Source of the DNA: Oscillospiraceae bacterium
Lineage (GTDB): Bacteria > Bacillota > Clostridia > Oscillospirales > Acutalibacteraceae
Assembly (NCBI GenBank): GCA_015065965.1
Contig: SVPH01000002.1
Location: forward strand, 1-64,000
DNA length: 64,000 nt
Reading direction: 5' to 3'
Part shown: positions 18,456-27,986 of the stretch, piece by piece
Layout of the letters: each line of letters starts with the position of its first letter
How positions within the stretch are numbered: position 1 is the first letter of the stretch
Program-made: the position numbers and the translations under genes
The notes under the pieces: generated by a model
What the model was told of the DNA's origin: nothing
The model's database searches: none
The model's input: only the letters and a program-made list of their open reading frames with translations

Positions 18456-19805
18456 TTATTTTTTGTTTTCGTTACACGGTTGCTTTTTCTTTGATGATTT
18501 TTCTTGTTCGCTTTCAAGTTCTTCTTTTTTCTTGAGCCTTACATCAACAAGATAAGCAAGCAGACAATAGATAACGGCGCAAAACGGAACGCTCAGAAGA
18601 ATGCCGAGGACACCGCCGAGTGTGCCGCCGATTGTAACTGCCGCAAGCACCCATATGCCCGGCAGACCAACCGATTTTCCAACAACTTTCGGATAAATAA
18701 GGTTGCCTTCAAGTTGTTGCAGAACAACGATGAAAACCACAAACCAGACCGCTTTCATCGGGTCATCAAATAAAATGAGAAATGCACCGATTGCCGTGCC
18801 TATAAATGCACCGAAAACGGGTATAAGTGCAGTGAATCCGACCAAAACGGAAATAACCGCAGCATAAGGCATTTTGAAAATAAGCATTCCGATAAAACAC
18901 AGAACGCCGATTATAACCGCTTCCGTAAGTTGACCGGTTAAGAAACTTGTAAATGTTCTGTCAACAATTCCAATGAAATTTACTATACGGTTAACATCAT
19001 TTTTCTTTGGCAGAAACGCCTGCATGAATCTTTTTGCCTGAGAAGAAAGTGTTTCTTTCTGTGCAAGAAGATAAAGTGAAAAAGCAATTGCAACTATAAG
19101 ATTAACAATACCTGAAACAAGTGATCCCGTAAATGTGAGGGTCTTATCTACAATTCCGCTGCTGTTAATAAAGTTCTTTAAAGTGTTAAGAACCGTGTCA
19201 GCGTTGAAAGACATTTCGGGCAGAGTTACCCCGTGGATTGCTGCAAAAGCAATAATCTTTTCAATCCATGTTTCTACCTGAGCAGCGTAACGGGGAAATG
19301 CTTTTATAAGGTTTTGCAGTGTGTTCATGAATTCGGGTAAAATCATGAAAATCAATGCAAACAGCAAACCGATAATGATAACCGTGCTGAGAATCAGGCA
19401 AACAGGGCGTCTGATTTTATTGCGGATTTTTTCGGAGGATTTTTTGAATAATTTATCAAAAATCTTCTCCATCGGGCGCATAAGGACATTGATTATGAAT
19501 GCAAAGCAAAAACCTGTGATAAACGGCGAAATGATAGAGAAAAAGCCGCTTATAATGCCCGAAACTTTATCAGTATTGTTTATGCCCCAAGCAAAAAGAA
19601 TGATAAGCACAGCGGCACCGAAAATGTATTTGATTGTTTTTGCGTTGAACTCAAAAACAAGCCGTCCGCCTATATTGCTTTTTTTGCTTTTTTTGGTCTG
19701 TTCATCAATCCCGCCGTCTTCGGGTATAACACTGGCAAGGAGTTCTTTTGATGTCGGCTCCTTTGTTTGCTCTTCGTTAACGGGAATTTGATTGTTGTTT
19801 TCCAT
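18456..19805 (-). CDS. AI-2E family transporter
   Basis: Multiple TM segments; LVGFTALIPVFGAFIGTAIGAFLIL, LEGNLIYPKVVGKSVGLPGIWVL. Confidence 0.9.
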   Translation of the reverse strand: MENNNQIPVNEEQTKEPTSKELLASVIPEDGGIDEQTKKSKKSNIGGRLVFEFNAKTIKYIFGAAVLIILFAWGINNTDKVSGIISGFFSIISPFITGFCFAFIINVLMRPMEKIFDKLFKKSSEKIRNKIRRPVCLILSTVIIIGLLFALIFMILPEFMNTLQNLIKAFPRYAAQVETWIEKIIAFAAIHGVTLPEMSFNADTVLNTLKNFINSSGIVDKTLTFTGSLVSGIVNLIVAIAFSLYLLAQKETLSSQAKRFMQAFLPKKNDVNRIVNFIGIVDRTFTSFLTGQLTEAVIIGVLCFIGMLIFKMPYAAVISVLVGFTALIPVFGAFIGTAIGAFLILFDDPMKAVWFVVFIVVLQQLEGNLIYPKVVGKSVGLPGIWVLAAVTIGGTLGGVLGILLSVPFCAVIYCLLAYLVDVRLKKKEELESEQEKSSKKKQPCNENKK

Positions 19806-19825
19806 AGATAGACTGTCCTTTGGTT

Positions 19826-21187
19826 TTAAATCTCTTTCTTTTTCATGAATGGCAGACCGATAAGCATTATAACTGCGAATATAATAAGATATCCGGGGAT
19901 CATTGCAGAGTGAGCCTGAATTGCGGCGATAACCATAAACAGGCTGCCTGCAATAGCAAGTACGGGAGCAACAAAACGGTTAAAGCCCTTGAACTCTTTG
20001 TTGAACATCATTTTAACAAAGATGGGAATGTAGAAGGGATAAATGGTAATGATGGGAAGTTCTGTGGGGTCAAATGCAAACATGCCGAGTTTGTCGGTGA
20101 AGTTGCTGAGCGATGAGCAATAGAAGAAAATGAGCCATGCTGCGCAGAGAAGAAGAGCAACAACGGATGAGTTTGTGGGCATGTTTGTGTTGGGGTCAAC
20201 GTGACCGAGAATTTTAGGCGAAGGGCCTCTGCCTCTGCTTGAGAGAGAATAAAGACCTCTTGAGCAGCCGAGCATAAGTCCGTTGAGTGTGCCGAGGCAT
20301 GAAACGATAACGAAAACGAATATGCCTGTACCCATTACTCTGCCGAATACTGCGGCGAAAGCGTTTTTAGCGCCTGCCTGACCGTTAGCCATCATTTCTG
20401 CGTTGGGTATTGCACCAGCAAGACCAACATAATAGAGAACATAAATCGCAACGATTATGAACGCACCTGCAACGAGTGCTTTGGGAAGGTTCTTCTTTGC
20501 ATCTTTGAGTTCTGCGTTGATTGATGTTGCAATAATCCAGCCTTCATAAGCAAAAACCGTTGCACAAACTGCTTTGAAAATTGCATCGGATGTGGGTACA
20601 TTTGTAACAACTGTTGTAAAGTTTTCAACTGTATGACCCTTTGTAACACCGTAGATTGTGCCTACAATACCCATGAGAAGCAGGGGAACAAGTTTAACAA
20701 AAGTTGTTGAAACCTGGAATTTACCCGAGATGATGGGTGAAAGAGTGTTAAGAGCAAAACTGCCGATAAGATAGAAGCCTGAAAGTGCAAGGCAAAGACC
20801 GCCGGAAATATCGGCATTTTCACCTAAAAATACAACGAGTGTATATCTTGCCGAGAGCCATGCAAGTGCCATTGTGAGTGTGGGGTAATAGATTGTTGAA
20901 AGGAACCAGCCGATAACATAGCCGTATTTCTCGCCTATAGCGGCTTCAGCATAGTCAACAACGCCGTTAACTTTTTCGTATTTTGTTGCCATGATGGAGA
21001 ATGCATAGGCGCAGATTATCATGATGATACCGCCTATTATCCATGCAAGAATACCGAGTTTAAGATTGCCGCCTGTGTGATTGAGGATTGCTTCTGCCTT
21101 GAAGAATACGCCGCTGCCGACAACGATGCCGACAACCATGCATATTGCGGTAAGCAAACCGTACTTCTTTTTGAGTTCTGTAGCCAT
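19826..21187 (-). CDS. APC-family amino acid permease
   Basis: GLLTAICMVVGIVVGSGVFFKAEAIL; about 12 TM segments. Confidence 0.9.
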   Translation of the reverse strand: MATELKKKYGLLTAICMVVGIVVGSGVFFKAEAILNHTGGNLKLGILAWIIGGIIMIICAYAFSIMATKYEKVNGVVDYAEAAIGEKYGYVIGWFLSTIYYPTLTMALAWLSARYTLVVFLGENADISGGLCLALSGFYLIGSFALNTLSPIISGKFQVSTTFVKLVPLLLMGIVGTIYGVTKGHTVENFTTVVTNVPTSDAIFKAVCATVFAYEGWIIATSINAELKDAKKNLPKALVAGAFIIVAIYVLYYVGLAGAIPNAEMMANGQAGAKNAFAAVFGRVMGTGIFVFVIVSCLGTLNGLMLGCSRGLYSLSSRGRGPSPKILGHVDPNTNMPTNSSVVALLLCAAWLIFFYCSSLSNFTDKLGMFAFDPTELPIITIYPFYIPIFVKMMFNKEFKGFNRFVAPVLAIAGSLFMVIAAIQAHSAMIPGYLIIFAVIMLIGLPFMKKKEI

Positions 21188-21338
21188 TTTATACCTCCTG
21201 CATATTTTATGGTAAGTAAAATTTTACATTTATTTTTACAAAAAGTCAATATCATATAATTAAAAACAGCATTATTTATTTGCTTGATATAGCGGAATAA
21301 ATATGCTATAATATAACAAAAATTATCGGAGGATAAAA

Positions 21339-21737
21339 ATGATTAAAAGAATTTTTTCTTTGGCAATGATTGCTTTGACTGTTTTGAGCATTTCATCGTG
21401 CAAATCAGATGATTCTGAAAAGAGATCGGATAACGATATAAAAGTTTCTACGACACAGAAAATAACGGTTATATATAATAGTTTTAAGGATGTTTTACCT
21501 AAGTTCAAATTTAACAGCGAACCTGTTGAGAATTATCAGGAAGGTCTCAGTTATTCTTTCAGCGCCGAGTGTTCGGAAAACAACTATGATAGATACATTG
21601 ATAAGATAAAAAAAGCAGGATTTGAAGAAAATTCCGTTGAAGCAAACGGATATTATGCGGCATATAATGCTGAAAAATATTATGTTGAAATAACACTTGT
21701 CGGAGAATTGATTACAGTATTTATAAAAAGAACCTAA
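21339..21737 (+). CDS. Small putative lipoprotein, function unknown
   Basis: Lipoprotein signal MIKRIFSLAMIALTVLSISSC; own promoter TTGATA-17-TATAAT upstream and terminator downstream. Confidence 0.7.
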   Translation: MIKRIFSLAMIALTVLSISSCKSDDSEKRSDNDIKVSTTQKITVIYNSFKDVLPKFKFNSEPVENYQEGLSYSFSAECSENNYDRYIDKIKKAGFEENSVEANGYYAAYNAEKYYVEITLVGELITVFIKRT

Positions 21738-21740
21738 AAT

Positions 21741-21778
21741 TTAAGCCGAACACCTTTAACGGTGTTCGGCATTTTTTT
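21741..21778. terminator. Bidirectional terminator
   Basis: GCCGAACACC-TTTAAC-GGTGTTCGGC followed by a T run. Confidence 0.9.
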
Positions 21779-23255
21779 AAAGTATAATACAAATCAATCC
21801 GCTGCAACCTTCATTGATAACTCTTTCCAGTGTTTCTCGCAGTTTAAGTCTGGCATCGCCGGGCATGCGGTAAAGTTTGTTGTGCAGACCTTCGTTTACA
21901 AGTTGATGGAGAGATGTTCCGAAAATATTGGATTGCCATATCATTGACGGATTTTCTTCAAATTCTTTAAGAAGATATTTGATTAGTTCTTCCGATTGTG
22001 TTTCTGAGCCTACAATCGGGGCAACTTCTGTCTGAATATCGGCTTTCATTATATGAAGTGACGGAGCACTTGCCTTCAGCCTTACTCCGTATCTGCCGCC
22101 TTGCTTCATTATTTCGGGTTCTTCAAGAGTAAGGTCATCAACATCGGGCAGCACAATTCCGTATCCCGTTGCCTCAACTTCTTCAAGGGCATCCTGAATG
22201 CGTTTGTATCCGCTTTGTGCATCGGAGAGTTCTTTCATCTTTTTCATAAGTTGCTGTTCGTTCTCAACCGCAATGCCTGTTTCTTCTTCAAGAATTTTGA
22301 AAAAAAGTTTGGGATGGAGAGTCGCGGTTACTTTTGCGCTGCCAGAAGAAAGATCCATGCTTTCAACAGATGATGAGAGAATATGCTCGTTTTCGGAAAC
22401 GGTCTGAGCAAAGTTGTTTACATCGCGCACTCTTTTAAGGTTGCTTGCAAGTGTACTGATCTTTCCGAAAATATCCGCTCTCAGCCAGTGATCTTTATTT
22501 AATGCAGTTATCCATCCGGGCAGGTCGACCTTAACTTCCTTTATCGGAAATTCAAAAAGAACCTGTGAAAGAATTCGGCTGATTTCTTCCTGAGAGAGGG
22601 CAAGACAGTTTACGGGAACAACAGGCACTCCGTAACTGTCGGTTAATTTTGCTGCAAGGCTTGCTGCGGTTGCCGATTCGGGCTCTTTACAGTTAAGAAG
22701 AACGATAAACGGCTTGTTAAGAGCCTGCAGTTCGTCGATAACTCTTTTCTCTGCTTCGGCATATTCGCTGCGAGGAATTTCGCTGATCGAACCATCGGTT
22801 GTAACAACAAGTCCGATGGTTGAATGCTCGGAAATAACTTTTTGCGTTCCGATTTCTGCAGCCATGTTGAACGGTATTTCTTCATCAAACCACGGTGTTT
22901 TTACCATTCGAGGTGTTTCGCCTTCAATATATCCCAAGGCCGAGGGAACTATGTAACCCACGCAGTCAATCATTCTGACTTTCATGCTGGATTTTGACGG
23001 CAGAGAAATTTCAACCGCATCTTCAGGAATGAATTTCGGCTCGGTTGTCATAATTGTTCTGCCGGCAGAGGACTGAGGGAGTTCGTCTGTTGCCCTTTCC
23101 CTGCGCTGTTCATCTTCGATGTTCGGTAATACCATGGATTCCATGAATTTTTTTATGAAAGTTGATTTTCCTGTCCTTACGGGTCCGACAATGCCGATAT
23201 AAATATCGCCGCCTGTTCTTGCGGCAATATCCCGGTAAATGTTTATGTTAGCCAT
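21777..23255 (-). CDS. spoIVA: Stage IV sporulation protein A (spore coat morphogenetic ATPase)
   Basis: IYRDIAARTGGDIYIGIVGPVRTGKSTFIKKFMESMVLPNI; full-length similarity from memory. Confidence 0.97.
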   Translation of the reverse strand: MANINIYRDIAARTGGDIYIGIVGPVRTGKSTFIKKFMESMVLPNIEDEQRRERATDELPQSSAGRTIMTTEPKFIPEDAVEISLPSKSSMKVRMIDCVGYIVPSALGYIEGETPRMVKTPWFDEEIPFNMAAEIGTQKVISEHSTIGLVVTTDGSISEIPRSEYAEAEKRVIDELQALNKPFIVLLNCKEPESATAASLAAKLTDSYGVPVVPVNCLALSQEEISRILSQVLFEFPIKEVKVDLPGWITALNKDHWLRADIFGKISTLASNLKRVRDVNNFAQTVSENEHILSSSVESMDLSSGSAKVTATLHPKLFFKILEEETGIAVENEQQLMKKMKELSDAQSGYKRIQDALEEVEATGYGIVLPDVDDLTLEEPEIMKQGGRYGVRLKASAPSLHIMKADIQTEVAPIVGSETQSEELIKYLLKEFEENPSMIWQSNIFGTSLHQLVNEGLHNKLYRMPGDARLKLRETLERVINEGCSGLICIIL

Positions 23256-23332
23256 TACAAGTCCTCCGAATTCACTGTTTTGTTATTGCTTCTGTAAAAT
23301 CTATGCGAAATCGGGACAATGTATGACAAAAT

Positions 23333-23371
23333 AAAGACCGCCGAAGATTCAAAATCTTTGACGGTCTTTAG
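23333..23371 (-). terminator. Putative terminator downstream of the lipase-like gene
   Basis: Imperfect long stem AAAGACCG...CGGTCTTT with a T-rich minus-strand 3' side. Confidence 0.55.
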
Positions 23372-23374
23372 TCA

Positions 23375-24898
23375 TTATTTAAAAGATCCTTTTATAAGTT
23401 CAATGGCGGCAGTGACAATTATTTCTTCGTCGCTGCGTGTGTCAGCAGGGGCAGGCTTTTCTGCAGGGGCAATATTGCCTTGGCTTTCCGCCATAAATTG
23501 CGGATAATCGGTATTTGAACGAACAGTAGGCTGACCGTTATATCTGATTGCCCATTCGATGAATTCGCAGTAATCGTCGCCGAAATCGCTATGTCCGTTT
23601 CCGCTTACAAACCATGTGTATTCGGGGAATGCACAGGTAGATGCATCAATTGTGTTTTCGGGTGAAATATGATTATGACGGCAAGCGGTGTTTGACTGTT
23701 TGTAATTTTCACCGAGAGTGCCTGTTATTGATGAACATGTTGCGCCGAGACTCATATATTTTGTATCAATAAGATAATCACCGTGACTTGCTTCGCCGAA
23801 AGAAACAGGGATTGTTGAAATGTTATAACCTGCAGCGATAACAATATCAGTTCCGTTTTTCTTTGCTTTTTTAAGAAGATTTACGGTTTCTTTCTGAATA
23901 TTTTCGTAATAGTAATCGGTTTTTTCAATAAGTTCGGCATATTCTTCGTTGTTACCGAACATGGCTGTTTTTGCATCTTCGTAATCCTCGGCAGGAACAA
24001 AAGACCACAAACCTGGCATTGTTCCGAAAACATTAATCAGGCATTCGTCAAAAACTTTATCAAGTTGAGTGTCAAGAATGCCTTGCAGATAGTTTAATGC
24101 AAAATCAACTATACCGTAACTGTTTATGAGCGAAACAACTGAAACTATAAGTTGGCTTTGTGCATCTTCAAAGCCCATAATTCCTTTCAGATATTCTTCA
24201 AGTGCATCACCTTTATTTGAAATGCTGATTTCTTTTTTGAAAAGTGAACCTACAAGAGACAGTCCCTGAAAAGCAGGGGAAAGACATACAAGTTTTTCAA
24301 TACCATTGCTTCCGTAAAGATGAAGATATGATGTCATAATTGTATTGCCCTGGCTGTGGCACACAAGAACGATTTCATCGTGACCCGTCAGATTTTTTAC
24401 CTCTTTTATATACTCATCGAGAAGTTCCGCGTTGTAAACAGGAGAAAGGCGCCAGTCATAGTGGAATTTATAATATCCTTCGTCCATGCCGCTTTCGGGA
24501 GTAAAAGCAGGCAGTTTGTGAGTGTCGTCAGAAATTTCATTAGAATCTGCGCCCGTATTTTCAGGTGCTGTGCCGTCGGAGTTGCATGCCATGCCGCTTA
24601 ACATGGAATTTACCGCTTTTGAAGCATATGTTCCGAAAACGTCATCGTTTCCCACCATCAAACCGCCGAGAACGGCAACGAGCAAATCGGGGACGGCATC
24701 GAGTATTGCATCGGTTTCAGGCGGAAAAAGTTTTACGGGTTCTTCCTTGTCAAGGTCTTTATAAATTGTGTCACCGAAACCGGGAACATAAACAACAGGT
24801 GTCATTTCGCAGTTGCATTTGTCAAAATTTGCGTATGACGGGGCATAGAATGAGAACATAAGAATCCCCGCAAGAATAATACTGAAAATTTTCTTCAT
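23375..24898 (-). CDS. Secreted lipase/acyltransferase-like alpha/beta hydrolase (LCAT-like)
   Basis: Signal peptide MKKIFSIILAGILMFSFYAPSYA; VYVPGFGDT; VLVCHSQGNTIM. Start at 24898 preferred, because the 25027 track start overlaps rnhA. Confidence 0.75.
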   Translation of the reverse strand: MKKIFSIILAGILMFSFYAPSYANFDKCNCEMTPVVYVPGFGDTIYKDLDKEEPVKLFPPETDAILDAVPDLLVAVLGGLMVGNDDVFGTYASKAVNSMLSGMACNSDGTAPENTGADSNEISDDTHKLPAFTPESGMDEGYYKFHYDWRLSPVYNAELLDEYIKEVKNLTGHDEIVLVCHSQGNTIMTSYLHLYGSNGIEKLVCLSPAFQGLSLVGSLFKKEISISNKGDALEEYLKGIMGFEDAQSQLIVSVVSLINSYGIVDFALNYLQGILDTQLDKVFDECLINVFGTMPGLWSFVPAEDYEDAKTAMFGNNEEYAELIEKTDYYYENIQKETVNLLKKAKKNGTDIVIAAGYNISTIPVSFGEASHGDYLIDTKYMSLGATCSSITGTLGENYKQSNTACRHNHISPENTIDASTCAFPEYTWFVSGNGHSDFGDDYCEFIEWAIRYNGQPTVRSNTDYPQFMAESQGNIAPAEKPAPADTRSDEEIIVTAAIELIKGSFK

Positions 24899-24956
24899 TT
24901 TTATTTCCTTTCTGTCAAAAACGTACAAATAAAATATTTGCTTTAAAAATGTATTC

Positions 24957-25406
24957 TCAATTTGAATATTCCGCCGCTTTTGCGGTTGCAAGTTTATCGC
25001 AGCGTTCGTTTTCCGGATGACCTGCATGACCTTTTACCCATATGATTTTATATTCATGTTTTTGAATTTCGGTAATAAGTTCCTGCCAGAGTTCGGGGTT
25101 AAGAACAGGTTTTTTGTCTGCTTTTTTCCAACCGTTTTTCATCCAGTTCCATATCCATCCTTGCAAAAAAGCATCGGCAACATATTTTGAATCGGTGTAA
25201 ATTGTAATATCGCACTTCTGATTCAACTTTTTGAGTGCCTCAATAACTGCTGTAAGTTCCATTCGGTTGTTTGTTGTAGGATTTTCACCGCCGCTGAGTT
25301 CAAGTTCGCGGCTGCCGTAGCGCAGTATTGCGCCCCATCCTCCGGGACCGGGGTTGCCGGAACATGCGCCGTCTGTAAATATTTCAACTTTTTTTAATTC
25401 AGGCAT
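24957..25406 (-). CDS. rnhA: Ribonuclease HI
   Basis: [62 protein letters not shown] upstream of ATG 25406. Confidence 0.96.
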   Translation of the reverse strand: MPELKKVEIFTDGACSGNPGPGGWGAILRYGSRELELSGGENPTTNNRMELTAVIEALKKLNQKCDITIYTDSKYVADAFLQGWIWNWMKNGWKKADKKPVLNPELWQELITEIQKHEYKIIWVKGHAGHPENERCDKLATAKAAEYSN

Positions 25407-25510
25407 AATTCTCTCCAAAAAATATATTGCTGTAATTATATCATTGCTTTTGGTTATTTTCAATATATTTTGCCAATAATATTGCCGAGAAATCTGAAAG
25501 GACTGATTTA

Positions 25511-27820
25511 ATGAAAGCAGTAATTATGGCAGGCGGCGAGGGAAGAAGACTCCGTCCTCTGACCTGTACTTTGCCCAAGCCAATGGCGAAAATTCTGGGC
25601 AAGCCCATCATCGAATATATTTTTGATGTTCTGTGTGCGGGCGGTGTTACCACGGCCGCTGTAACCCTTGGTTATCTGCCTCATGTTATTGAAGAACGAT
25701 ATGAATCCGGATATAAAAATCTGAAGTTGGAATTTATAAGAGAAGATGAACCGCTGGGTACTGCAGGAAGTGTGAAAAATGCCGCATCATCGTTCAAAGA
25801 ACCTTTTGTAGTTATAAGCGGCGATGCGCTGTGCAATTTTGATATAAAAAAGATTATGACATATCACAAGGCGAGCGGAGCAGCAATCACTATAGTCGGA
25901 ACGGATGCTTCAGATCCGCGTGAATACGGAATCGTGAAGGTGGATAAAGAAAACAGAGTGTTGGGCTTTGTTGAAAAACCTTCATGGACTCAGGCTGTAA
26001 GCAATCTTGCGAATACAGGCGTTTATATTGTAAATCCGGAGTGTCTTGAACTTATACCCAAAGGTAAAAAATACGATTTTGCATCGGATTTATTTCCTCT
26101 TATGCTTGAAAGGGATATGCCGATTTACTGCTATCATACGGGCGAATACTGGTGTGATGTGGGAAATACCGAAGCATATTTGAAATGTCAGCGAGATGTT
26201 TTTGACGGTAAAATGAATATTCCGTTAGGATTAACAGCAAGCGGCATCTATGCCAAAAAGAGCCTGCCGAGCGGCGATTACAGTGTAGTTCCTCCTGTTT
26301 ATATAGGTGCTAATGTTGAAATTGCAGACGGTGCGGTTATAGGACCGTATGCGGTAATAGATGATAACTGTTGCATAGGTAAAAATGCGAAGGTAAGGTA
26401 TTCTTATATTCATGAAAACTGTTGGCTGGCATCGGATTCGGCGGTTACGGGCGCACTTGTGTGCTCCGGAGCGGCTCTGAAAAAAGGATCTTCAATGTTT
26501 GAAAACAGTGTTGCAGGTTCAGGCTGCGTAATAGGTGAGGATTCTGCCGTTAAAGCAGGCGTTCACATCTGGCCGGGTAAAATTATCGGCAGCAGTTCAA
26601 TCGTAAGTTCAAATGTCAAATACGGGAACATCGGTTCGGGATGTATTTGCGATGATTGTGTTGACGAGAAAAACGGAACAAGGATCAATGCGGAAACCTG
26701 CGTACGGTTGGGCGCGGCGATAAGCAATGCCGAAATCGGCAGAAAAATAGGCGTTGCAAATGACGGTTCAAAATATGCTCACATTATGCAACTTGCTTTA
26801 TCTGCAGGGCTTGCAGGTGCAGGAACTTCCGTATGGAATTTCGGAGAATGTTTTGAAGCGCAGTTTAAATTTCTTGTCAATATTTGCGGACTTGATGCGG
26901 GACTTTTTGCTGCAGGCAAAGAAAAGAAATTTATCGGCATATGTTCCGAGGGCGGATTGACTGTGCCGAGAACACTTGAAAGAGAAATCGAAAGCGGCAT
27001 GGCGATGTGTGAATTCCGCGTGACACCTGAGTCGGAAATTAAGGATATATCGGATATGTCGAGTGTTCGTCTGCTTTATACGCAGGAACTTTCAAAGCAG
27101 ATTCAATGCGGCTTGCACGGAATAAATGTAAGTTTTGAGAGTAAGAATGAAAGTATAAGAAATCTGCTTGATTCGTGTGCTTCAAGAATGGGTGCAACGG
27201 AAAGCGATGCGCTCGTATTCAATATTGATGAAAGCGGAGAAAGTGTATATGCAGTTACGGAAAACGGTGAAATCGGTCACGAAAAACTGCTTGCCGTCTG
27301 CTGCCTCAATGAGATGAAAAACGGCAGAGATGTTGCCGTGCCCTATGATGCGCCGGAATATCTTGATGTACTTGCAGCGGCATGCGGCAGAAAAGTTTAC
27401 CGATATCTCAGCACTCCGTCGGATAATTCCGATTCTGCCGCAAGAAGGCTTGCTTCAAAGCAGGTTTTTGTGCGTGACGGACTTTTTCTTGCCATGAAAT
27501 TGCTCTCTGTGATGAAAGAGAGGGAGTGCAGTCTGGAGTCACTTGTTTGCGAGTTGCCTGAAAAATATGTTGTCAAAAAAACAGTCAGGATAGATTTTTC
27601 TCCTTCATATCTTGCTTCACTTGCCGGTGAAGATAATATCGGAAGAAAGAATAATTTTGAAGGGATAAAAGTCATGCGAAACGCAGGCAGACTTTTGATA
27701 ATCCCCGAAAGAAGCGGTGAAAAAGTTAGGCTTCTTGCGGAGGCAGATTCCATGGAAGCGGCACAGGAAATGTGTGCAGATATGGAAGAGATTATTAAAA
27801 ATGCATCCGATAAACTCTAA
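25511..27820 (+). CDS. Sugar-nucleotidyltransferase / left-handed beta-helix / phosphomannomutase-like fusion
   Basis: N-terminal [25 protein letters not shown]; hexapeptide repeats; C-terminal PMM-like region without recognisable TASHNP or DGDxDR motifs. Confidence 0.85.
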   Translation: MKAVIMAGGEGRRLRPLTCTLPKPMAKILGKPIIEYIFDVLCAGGVTTAAVTLGYLPHVIEERYESGYKNLKLEFIREDEPLGTAGSVKNAASSFKEPFVVISGDALCNFDIKKIMTYHKASGAAITIVGTDASDPREYGIVKVDKENRVLGFVEKPSWTQAVSNLANTGVYIVNPECLELIPKGKKYDFASDLFPLMLERDMPIYCYHTGEYWCDVGNTEAYLKCQRDVFDGKMNIPLGLTASGIYAKKSLPSGDYSVVPPVYIGANVEIADGAVIGPYAVIDDNCCIGKNAKVRYSYIHENCWLASDSAVTGALVCSGAALKKGSSMFENSVAGSGCVIGEDSAVKAGVHIWPGKIIGSSSIVSSNVKYGNIGSGCICDDCVDEKNGTRINAETCVRLGAAISNAEIGRKIGVANDGSKYAHIMQLALSAGLAGAGTSVWNFGECFEAQFKFLVNICGLDAGLFAAGKEKKFIGICSEGGLTVPRTLEREIESGMAMCEFRVTPESEIKDISDMSSVRLLYTQELSKQIQCGLHGINVSFESKNESIRNLLDSCASRMGATESDALVFNIDESGESVYAVTENGEIGHEKLLAVCCLNEMKNGRDVAVPYDAPEYLDVLAAACGRKVYRYLSTPSDNSDSAARRLASKQVFVRDGLFLAMKLLSVMKERECSLESLVCELPEKYVVKKTVRIDFSPSYLASLAGEDNIGRKNNFEGIKVMRNAGRLLIIPERSGEKVRLLAEADSMEAAQEMCADMEEIIKNASDKL

Positions 27821-27858
27821 TATAATATATTAATAATATATAAATTTTAAAGCAAACC

Positions 27859-27887
27859 TTGACTTTGTAAGTCTAAACGGATAAAAT
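27859..27887 (+). promoter_or_regulatory. Promoter of the RNase J transcript
   Basis: TTGACT (27859-27864) - 17 nt - TAAAAT (27882-27887). Confidence 0.65.
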
Positions 27888-27892
27888 ATACA

Positions 27893-27917
27893 GTGGGGCA
27901 GGAGCGTACTGCTTCAC
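27893..27917 (+). promoter_or_regulatory. 5'-terminal hairpin in the RNase J mRNA leader
   Basis: GTGGGGCAG-GAGCGTA-CTGCTTCAC 9-bp stem (two G-U), starting at the expected transcription start. Confidence 0.6.
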
Positions 27918-27986
27918 AGAACATAGTAAATAACTTGTGTGAATATATTATTTCGGCTTATCCCAAAAAACAAAAAAGGAGAAATT

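Noticed and set aside
25441-25653. Small minus-strand ORF overlapping the start of the nucleotidyltransferase
   Set aside because: Overlaps a strong plus-strand gene start; no homology recognised.
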